A DNA stretch of 10,775 nt from Sulfitobacter sp. (GTDB taxonomy: Bacteria > Pseudomonadota > Alphaproteobacteria > Rhodobacterales > Rhodobacteraceae), in assembly GCA_024636405.1 (NCBI GenBank), contig JAGXHC010000043.1:1-10775 (forward strand), read 5' to 3'. The translations under genes and the position numbers were made by a program. The notes under the pieces are model-generated. The model was not told the DNA's origin. It did not search any database and saw nothing but the letters and a program-made list of their open reading frames with translations. Below, piece after piece: positions 6,722 to 10,775 of the stretch (the stretch's first letter is position 1; each line of letters opens with the position of its first letter).

Positions 6722-6949
6722 GTTTCGCCTGCCGCGACATTCGGGTCCACCCTACATCGAAACGCCGACGCCCGGACAGTTTCTGGGCGCATCCGCAATC
6801 AACACCGCAATCGCTGCTGCCGATCACGCAAACTTGCGCTGTTGCGTATAACCCGGTCAATCCCGCGTTTGCCCCTGTTTACTGCAGTTCGTGCCGCTTC
6901 ACATCAGTCTGACAAGGGCCACAGACATCCTCCGGTGCGCCGAATCCCC

Positions 6950-6977
6950 TTGGAAAAGCGGGAGAAAAATGTATATT
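6950..6977 (+). promoter_or_regulatory. Candidate promoter of the small secreted-protein gene
   Basis: TTGGAA (6950-6955) and TATATT (6972-6977) are spaced by 16 bases, about 30 bases ahead of the ATG at 7007. The segment is conspicuously AT-rich compared with its surroundings. It is a moderate match only. Confidence 0.4.
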
Positions 6978-7006
6978 AGGTATCTTCCGTGCTTATTGGT
7001 GCAGAC

Positions 7007-7360
7007 ATGAAATTTTTGCTGATCGCTGCCTTTGCCTTGCTCGCCGTACCCGCCCTCGCGGACAGCCCTGTCGTAACCAATGTAAATGTCACCAAATCCG
7101 GCGATTTGTGGAATTTTGACGTCACCATCAAGCACCCCGATACCGGCTGGGATCACTATGCCGATGCCTGGCGTATCCTTGACAGCAACGGCACCGAACT
7201 GGCGCTGCGCGACCTGTCGCACCCGCATGTGGACGAGCAGCCCTTCACGCGGTCGCTTTCCGGCATTCGCATTCCCGATTCTGTCACCGAAGTGACCGTT
7301 CAGCCCCGCGATACAATCGGCGGCTGGTCGGAAAATGTCATGCGGATCAAACTGCGCTGA
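7007..7360 (+). CDS. Small secreted protein of unknown function
   Basis: This 117-residue protein begins MKFLLIAAFALLAVPALA, a textbook Sec signal peptide with an ALA cleavage site, leaving a mature chain of about 99 residues. The mature part alternates hydrophobic and polar residues (VVTNVNVTKSGDLWNFDVTI, then VTEVTVQP and ENVMRIKL), which suggests an all-beta, immunoglobulin-like fold. It has no cysteine, no repeat and no catalytic motif I recognise. The HPDTGWDHYADAW stretch, rich in aromatic and charged residues, is the most distinctive part. The ATG at 7007 is chosen because the signal peptide starts there; a GTG at 6989 would add six residues in front of it. The ribosome-binding site is weak (GGTG). 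The gene stands alone, converging with rlmH and diverging from glcD, so context does not reveal a role. Function unknown. Confidence 0.8.
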   Translation: MKFLLIAAFALLAVPALADSPVVTNVNVTKSGDLWNFDVTIKHPDTGWDHYADAWRILDSNGTELALRDLSHPHVDEQPFTRSLSGIRIPDSVTEVTVQPRDTIGGWSENVMRIKLR

Positions 7361-7401
7361 CCCCGGCATTGCTCAACCTGCCCTCGCAAATTCGCCCGCT
7401 T

Positions 7402-7469
7402 CTTTTGGCCTGAAATATCCCGGGGTCTGGGGCAGCGCCCCAGTCGATCGGATTGCGTCAGCAATCCGA
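7402..7469. repeat. REP-like double-hairpin intergenic element
   Basis: In the convergent spacer between the secreted-protein gene and rlmH, the stretch CTTTTGGCCTGAAATATCCC (7402-7421 region) leads into two perfect hairpins. One has arms CTGGGGC/GCCCCAG (7427-7433 and 7437-7443, loop AGC). The other has arms TCGGATTGC/GCAATCCGA (7448-7456 and 7461-7469, loop GTCA). Neither is followed by a T-run. From memory, similar GGCCTGAAATATCCCGGGG and GGATTGC-GTCA-GCAATCC sequences recur between genes in roseobacter genomes, so this is probably a copy of a dispersed repeat. It may also act as a transcription end for both neighbours. Only one copy is seen in this window. Confidence 0.55.
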
Positions 7470-7504
7470 CAACACCGCACCACACTGCAAAACAGGAAAA
7501 ACAC

Positions 7505-7975
7505 TCAGACCCGGTTATACGGTCCCCCCGCAAGGATCGACGCCGCGCGGTATAATTGCTCTGCCAGCATCACCCGAACCATCATGTGCGGCCAGACCAT
7601 CTTGCCAAATGACACGGCATGATCAGCGCGGTCGCGCAGCACTGCGTCGATGCCATCTGCCCCCCCGATGATCAGCGCCAGATCGCCGCGCCCGGCATCG
7701 CGCCAACCGGCCAGACGCGTCGCAAACGCCGGCGAGGTTTCAACCTTGCCGCGTTCGTCCAGCACACAGACAACCGCCCCCTGCGGCAAGGCGCGCGCCA
7801 GCAGGTCAGCTTCGGCAGCCATGCCGCCGCCCTTCTTGTCCTCGACCTCCACCACGCGCGCAGGCCCAAGGCCCAGCGCCCGTCCGGTGCGGTCGAACCG
7901 TGTCAGATAGTCGTCGATAAGGGTTTTTTCCGGTCCGGCGCGCAAGCGCCCGACCGCACAGATATGGACCCGCAT
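7505..7975 (-). CDS. rlmH: 23S rRNA (pseudouridine-1915-N3)-methyltransferase RlmH
   Basis: RlmH methylates pseudouridine 1915 in helix 69 of 23S rRNA on assembled 70S ribosomes, using S-adenosylmethionine. The 156 residues match the family length (155 in E. coli). The SPOUT trefoil-knot motifs are present: VCVLDERGK (about 68-76), the cofactor loop LALIIGGADGID (about 98-109), and the C-terminal knot segment MVWPHMMVRVMLAEQLYRA. The terminal PYNRV replaces the more usual PYHRx; this is a minor deviation. The ATG at 7975 lies 26 bases after the rsfS stop and has no strong Shine-Dalgarno site, so coupling to rsfS is likely. The rsfS-rlmH order is common in bacteria, supporting both calls. Confidence 0.96.
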   Translation of the reverse strand: MRVHICAVGRLRAGPEKTLIDDYLTRFDRTGRALGLGPARVVEVEDKKGGGMAAEADLLARALPQGAVVCVLDERGKVETSPAFATRLAGWRDAGRGDLALIIGGADGIDAVLRDRADHAVSFGKMVWPHMMVRVMLAEQLYRAASILAGGPYNRV

Positions 7976-8001
7976 GTCAGGTCAGACGCCTGAACTTGCG
8001 T

Positions 8002-8370
8002 TCAGTTCTGCGCCGTGGCCGGCGTATCACTGCCCGTCCACATCTTTTCAAGCTGGTAGAACTCGCGCACTTCAGGGCGAAACACATGCACGATCACGTC
8101 GCCTGTGTCGATCAGCACCCAATCCCCGATGTCCTTGCCTTCCAACTTCGGCGAGCGGTCAAAATCGTCCTTGACGTGCTGCGCCAGGATCTCGGCAATG
8201 GCCGAAACCTGCCTGCTCGAACGCCCCGAGCAGATCACCATGTAATCCCCGATCGCCGTTTTGCCGCGCAGGTCGATCTGCACCACATCTTCGGCTTTTA
8301 CTTCATCGAGTTTGTTGAGAATGCTGGCCAGCAACGCATCGCTTGTGGCCGTATCACCCACAGCCGCCAT
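8002..8370 (-). CDS. rsfS: Ribosome silencing factor RsfS
   Basis: RsfS binds ribosomal protein uL14 on the 50S subunit and blocks subunit joining, lowering translation in stationary phase or starvation. The 122-residue reading contains the family core: LLASILNKLDEVKAEDVVQIDLRGKTAIGDYMVICSGRS (about 13-51), EGKDIGDWVLIDTGDVIVHVF and REFYQLEKMW. A short tail ends TPATAQN. The start is uncertain. The ATG at 8370 has no Shine-Dalgarno site. The only strong one (AAGGAGG, 8436-8430) lies 60 bases upstream, where it serves either an 18-codon ORF ending on this ATG or a rare in-frame CTG at 8421. The CTG would add 17 residues (LSIQANAAPAAHTGAAL). It forms an operon with rlmH, 26 bases downstream. 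Confidence 0.94.
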   Translation of the reverse strand: MAAVGDTATSDALLASILNKLDEVKAEDVVQIDLRGKTAIGDYMVICSGRSSRQVSAIAEILAQHVKDDFDRSPKLEGKDIGDWVLIDTGDVIVHVFRPEVREFYQLEKMWTGSDTPATAQN

Positions 8371-8426
8371 CAGCGCTGCACCGGTATGCGCAGCAGGGGC
8401 TGCGTTTGCTTGGATTGACAGGACAT
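8370..8426 (-). CDS. Possible 18-codon upstream ORF (leader peptide) overlapping the rsfS start
   Basis: An ATG at 8426 lies three bases after a near-perfect Shine-Dalgarno site, AAAAGGAGG. It opens a frame of 18 codons (MSCQSKQTQPLLRIPVQR) whose TGA shares its final A with the rsfS ATG (TGATG). The arrangement would couple rsfS translation to the small ORF. The 3-base spacing is shorter than ideal. The same Shine-Dalgarno site stands eight bases ahead of an in-frame CTG for rsfS, so the small ORF may instead be an accident of a CTG-started rsfS. The peptide resembles nothing I know. Confidence 0.35.
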   Translation of the reverse strand: MSCQSKQTQPLLRIPVQR

Positions 8427-8475
8427 TGTCCTCCTTTTGTCGCGCCGCCAGACCCCCGGCGCTGGGGTTGTCCTT

Positions 8476-8504
8476 AATTTAGCAACCCCACCGCGACAAT
8501 TCAA
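8476..8504 (-). promoter_or_regulatory. Candidate promoter of the rsfS-rlmH operon
   Basis: On the minus strand TTGAAT (8504-8499) and TAAATT (8481-8476) are separated by 17 bases, each with four of six consensus matches. They lie in the only AT-rich patch of the spacer between the MscS-family gene and rsfS. The -10 box sits in the loop of an eight-pair inverted repeat, TGGGGTTG/CAACCCCA (8463-8470 and 8483-8490). The rest of the spacer (8505-8694) shows GC-rich sequence and a small hairpin at 8594-8606 (GGCGG/CCGCC), but no convincing gene. Confidence 0.4.
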
Positions 8505-8694
8505 TAAGCGCAGTGGCGGTGATCTGCCGACCACCCCGCGCACCGGCCCGACATGCGCCCTGCGCATCGCGCGCCAGTGGCTCAGCCCGCCCCGGCGGAC
8601 GCCGCCATTGCCCCGCCCCGCGCACCCGCCGCCTTTCTGCGCCCTGCTCTCACTGATGGCATGCCGGTCGTTATCGCAGCCCGAATACACCCGT

Positions 8695-10101
8695 TCAGGT
8701 GTCAGCCGCCTTTGGCATCAAAACACCTTGTGCTGCCTCGTCCGCCTCGTTTGCCGCCCTGTCCGACACGGCGGCGCGGGACAATGCCATTTTGCTGTCT
8801 TCCAGCATCAACACTTCGCGCTGCGGGAACGGAATTGAAATGTCGTGTTCCTTGAAGACGTCCCACAGCGCCAGATACACATTGCCACGGATGTTGGTCA
8901 AACCACCCGTCGGATCCTTGATCCAGAACCGCAAAATGTAATCCACCGACGAATCACCAAATCCCACGATATGACACACCGGCGGTTTAAAGCTGAGCAC
9001 CCGCTCAACCCCTTTGGCCGCATCAATCGCCAGTTTGCGCACCACATGCGGATCGTCGCCATAGGCGGTGCCAAAATAGATATCCAGCCGCACAAAATCG
9101 TTGGAATGAGACCAGTTCACCACCTGGTTGGTGATCAGATCTTCGTTCGGGATCAGGTATTCCTTACCGTCCCGCGTCACCACGGAAACATACCGCGCGC
9201 CCAGCGCATTGATCCACCCAAAGGTTTCGCCCAGACTGATCACGTCACCGGGCTTGATCGACTTGTCGATCAGGATGATCACCCCCGACACAAGGTTGGA
9301 CACCACCTTTTGCAGACCAAAACCCAGACCCACACCGATCGCACCCGACAGCACCGCAAGCCCGGTCAGATCAATGCCAACGGCCTTGACCCCCATAAAG
9401 AACGCAAACCCATACAGAAAGATCTGCACACCCTTGACCGCCAACACCTGCATGGACGGGCTGATATCCTCATTCTTGCGAATGCTGGCGGCGGTGGTGG
9501 TGCTGATCAGTCGCGCCACCGTGAACAACGCCCCGATCACCACCGCAGCCGTGATGATCGTCAGGACAGACATCCTGAATTCCCCGATGTGCAGCGCAAG
9601 ACCGTCCAGAAACTGCCCGGTGTCATCCGCCACATTCAGAAAATACAGCGTCGCATAGATCCACAGACCCCATGTCACCAGCCGCCGCAACGGACGGTTG
9701 CGCACCAGCCGCGCAGCAAAGGCGATACCGACCCAGACCGCCGCCAGCGTCGCCGCCAGCCCGATCAGATAGGACCGTGACGGCCAGGTGACGCTTTGCA
9801 TCACCAGATACACACCACCCGCCAAAAGCGCGAACCACATCAGGCCCAGACGCCGCTTGACCTGCACGACCACGCGCAACTTCCACTTGGCCCACCCTTC
9901 GCGTGACCGGACCCAGTTCTGCAACATGGTGCCCGACACCCGGTGCAACAGCCATGCCGCCAGCGCCAATATAACAAGGATAATGACCTGATTTTGCCGC
10001 CATCCGGGCAAAACGACGCTTTCAAAAAACCCGAGCGCGCCGGAGAAAAGCCCCTGAAGCGAGATCAGGAAATCGGCGAACGGATCGGTTTCTGGGTTCA
10101 T
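8695..10101 (-). CDS. MscS-family small-conductance mechanosensitive ion channel
   Basis: This 468-residue inner-membrane protein belongs to the MscS family, whose members open under membrane tension to release solutes during osmotic downshock. An N-terminal region carries about five extra membrane helices (roughly 38-54, 85-104, 110-131, 139-155, 177-198), followed by one at 217-241. The pore helix region runs from 246 to 284, with the small-residue pattern AIGVGLGFGLQKVVSNLVSG and then KPGD. The beta domain includes GWINALGARYVSVVTRDGKEYLIPNEDLITNQVVNWS (295-330). The C-terminal alpha/beta domain ends at about residue 430 and is followed by a soluble tail. It is longer than E. coli MscS (286 residues) and is a medium-size, multi-helix member. 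The ATG at 10101 has AAGGAA five bases upstream. It appears monocistronic and diverges from leuC. Confidence 0.94.
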   Translation of the reverse strand: MNPETDPFADFLISLQGLFSGALGFFESVVLPGWRQNQVIILVILALAAWLLHRVSGTMLQNWVRSREGWAKWKLRVVVQVKRRLGLMWFALLAGGVYLVMQSVTWPSRSYLIGLAATLAAVWVGIAFAARLVRNRPLRRLVTWGLWIYATLYFLNVADDTGQFLDGLALHIGEFRMSVLTIITAAVVIGALFTVARLISTTTAASIRKNEDISPSMQVLAVKGVQIFLYGFAFFMGVKAVGIDLTGLAVLSGAIGVGLGFGLQKVVSNLVSGVIILIDKSIKPGDVISLGETFGWINALGARYVSVVTRDGKEYLIPNEDLITNQVVNWSHSNDFVRLDIYFGTAYGDDPHVVRKLAIDAAKGVERVLSFKPPVCHIVGFGDSSVDYILRFWIKDPTGGLTNIRGNVYLALWDVFKEHDISIPFPQREVLMLEDSKMALSRAAVSDRAANEADEAAQGVLMPKAADT

Positions 10102-10190
10102 CGGGGTTCCTTGCGGGTCACAGGCAAAACTTGCACAGCCGCCCTATATCAGCAAGCGGTCAGGTTTGCGTTTGACATTTTCGCGTGCGG

Positions 10191-10217
10191 GCGGTGGCGT
10201 CCGCGCGACGCCGCCGC
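10191..10217. repeat. Strong 11-pair GC hairpin
   Basis: Arms GCGGTGGCGTC (10191-10201) and GACGCCGCCGC (10207-10217) pair over all 11 positions, with one G-T wobble, around the loop CGCGC. Neither strand has a following T-run and the site lies between divergent genes, so it is not an obvious terminator. It could be a structured leader of the MscS-family gene transcript, a protein-binding site or a dispersed repeat. Confidence 0.6.
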
Positions 10218-10462
10218 GATCCGCGGCTCAACCCTCTCTGTACGATCTGCACCGCCCACATGCCGACCCAGCCCGAAACCAATCAGACGCCCCACCATCG
10301 CCTGACCGGCACGGCGCGTTGCCCCCCCCTGAACCCGCACCACAAAACGGCACGCATATCCCACCTAATCGCCACCCCGCATCACCACCCGCCGGGCAAC
10401 ACCCGCCCTGCCGCGCCAACGATACCTTGCGAGACTCACCAAGGCGCTATATCCACACCCTC

Positions 10463-10549
10463 ATGATACTGGTGTTTGATCTGGACGACCGCGCGCGCCT
10501 GCGCGAACGCTTCTTCGGAGCGACGCACAGCGTGCTCGCGCGGGCTTAA
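10463..10549 (+). CDS. Possible 28-residue leader-type mini-ORF upstream of leuC
   Basis: The ORF runs from ATG at 10463 to TAA at 10547-10549 and encodes MILVFDLDDRARLRERFFGA plus eight more residues. It begins with consecutive Ile, Leu and Val codons, the Ile as the rare ATA, which is suggestive in front of a leucine-biosynthesis gene. It has only four Leu codons, so it is not a classic attenuator peptide. There is no Shine-Dalgarno site. A weak -10 box (TATATC, 10448-10453) would place the transcript start only about three bases ahead, so it might be leaderless. A six-pair hairpin (GCGCGG/CCGCGC, 10538-10555) spans the stop codon. It could equally be chance; conservation is needed to decide. 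Confidence 0.3.
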   Translation: MILVFDLDDRARLRERFFGATHSVLARA

Positions 10550-10603
10550 CCGCGCCCACACCCCAACCACCCCAATATTTCCAACTTACGGGAGAGGACC
10601 ATC

Positions 10604-10775
10604 ATGTCCCCCAAGACCCTCTATGATAAAATCTGGGATGCCCACGTCACCCACGAAGCAGACGACGGCACCTGCCTTTTGTACATTGACCGCCACCTCG
10701 TGCACGAGGTCACAAGCCCGCAGGCCTTTGAAGGTCTGCGCATGACAGGCCGCACCGTGCGCGCGCCCGACAAAA
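10604..10775 (+). CDS. leuC: 3-isopropylmalate dehydratase large subunit LeuC (3' truncated by window end)
   Basis: The first 57 codons are present, with one extra base. LeuC with LeuD forms isopropylmalate isomerase, an aconitase-type [4Fe-4S] enzyme that interconverts 2- and 3-isopropylmalate in leucine biosynthesis in the cytoplasm. The visible N-terminus, [20 protein letters not shown] followed by [22 protein letters not shown], is diagnostic for LeuC. The cluster cysteines lie beyond the window. The ATG at 10604 has GGAGAGG (10591-10597) six bases upstream, a strong site. Upstream lies a spacer with a possible leader ORF. leuD would be expected downstream but cannot be seen. Confidence 0.96.
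   Translation, partial: MSPKTLYDKIWDAHVTHEADDGTCLLYIDRHLVHEVTSPQAFEGLRMTGRTVRAPDK

Larger units (their letters stand above)
6669..7006. other. Divergent spacer between glcD and the small secreted-protein gene
   Basis: This 338-bp spacer holds the glc operator and promoter at its left end (6685-6721) and a candidate promoter for the rightward gene at its right end (6950-6977). Between about 6722 and 6949 I find no ORF with family resemblance or a ribosome-binding site, no RNA gene and no notable repeat. The only local structure is a short hairpin at 6828-6839 (CGCAA/TTGCG). Confidence 0.6.
10102..10603. other. Divergent 502-bp spacer between the MscS-family gene and leuC
   Basis: The left part holds the MscS ribosome-binding site and a strong GC hairpin (10191-10217). 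The middle (about 10240-10440) is strikingly rich in C and poor in G on the plus strand, including a run of eight C near 10321-10328. That bias resembles minus-strand genes here, but no minus-strand frame gives a recognisable protein. The right end holds a weak promoter candidate (TTGCGA at 10427-10432, TATATC at 10448-10453, spacing only 15), a 28-codon mini-ORF and the leuC ribosome-binding site. A TTGACA at 10172-10177 lacks a -10 partner. Much of this spacer may be decayed coding sequence or leader RNA; I cannot tell which. Confidence 0.55.

Noticed and set aside
6709..6912. Plus-strand 67-codon frame in the glcD upstream spacer
   Set aside because: It starts inside the glc promoter region, lacks a ribosome-binding site and has no recognisable features.
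8427..8690. Minus-strand frame of 106 codons leading into the rsfS upstream ORF
   Set aside because: Arg/Gly-rich low-quality translation across a spacer; only the last 18 codons have a ribosome-binding site.
10172..10177. Perfect -35 hexamer TTGACA on the plus strand
   Set aside because: No -10-like sequence at 15-19 bases downstream; the following DNA is very GC-rich and forms the 10191-10217 hairpin.
10149..10364. Minus-strand 71-codon GTG frame upstream of the MscS-family gene (VGYACRFVVRVQGG...)
   Set aside because: Strand bias is compatible with coding, but there is no convincing ribosome-binding site at its GTG, no family resemblance, and its end runs through the spacer hairpin. Kept as a possibility within the spacer entry only.
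10228..10419. Minus-strand 63-codon Gly/Cys-rich frame
   Set aside because: Composition looks like an out-of-frame reading of GC-rich DNA; no ribosome-binding site seen.
1..10775. CRISPR arrays, tRNA or rRNA genes, insertion sequences, phage genes, toxin-antitoxin or defence modules
   Set aside because: I looked for spaced direct repeats, tRNA-like folds, transposase or integrase motifs and compact defence gene pairs on both strands and found none.

Overview
The window looks like the chromosome of an alphaproteobacterium of the order Rhodobacterales, most likely the Roseobacter group. The base composition is GC-rich, and every recognisable protein (GlcDEF, RsfS, RlmH, LeuC, a YfbK-type VWA protein, an MscS-type channel) reads like its roseobacter relatives. 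This placement rests on protein flavour and gene order, not on a database search. I see no phage, insertion sequence, CRISPR array or RNA gene.

Layout from left to right. Positions 1-612 (+) hold the C-terminal part of a YfbK-type von Willebrand A protein, closed by a terminator hairpin that also serves the opposite strand. From 716 to 2185 (-) lie a small heat-shock protein and a secreted trypsin-like protease. Between them is a candidate RpoH (sigma-32) promoter and, at the Hsp20 start, a small hairpin that looks like a ROSE-type RNA thermometer. From 2258 to 6668 (-) is the glycolate oxidase operon glcD-glcE-(four-helix membrane protein)-glcF. Its sigma-70-like promoter is overlapped by an inverted repeat of the kind bound by GntR/FCD repressors.

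A 338-bp spacer leads to a small secreted protein at 7007-7360 (+). This faces the rsfS-rlmH ribosome-related operon (8370-7505, -) across a short convergent spacer filled with two perfect hairpins that look like a repetitive intergenic element. rsfS has an unusual start: the only good Shine-Dalgarno site drives an 18-codon upstream ORF ending on the rsfS ATG, or else a CTG start. An MscS-family channel follows (10101-8695, -). A 500-bp divergent spacer, carrying a strong GC hairpin and a 28-codon mini-ORF that may be leaderless, separates it from leuC (10604 onwards, +), which runs off the window.

Functionally this is mostly core metabolism and housekeeping: glycolate to glyoxylate oxidation, leucine biosynthesis, ribosome silencing and 23S rRNA methylation, osmotic safety, and heat shock. 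I found no convincing undescribed multi-gene system. The most interesting material is regulatory (the thermometer candidate, the glc operator, the rsfS and leuC leaders), plus the uncharacterised membrane protein translationally coupled to glcE.
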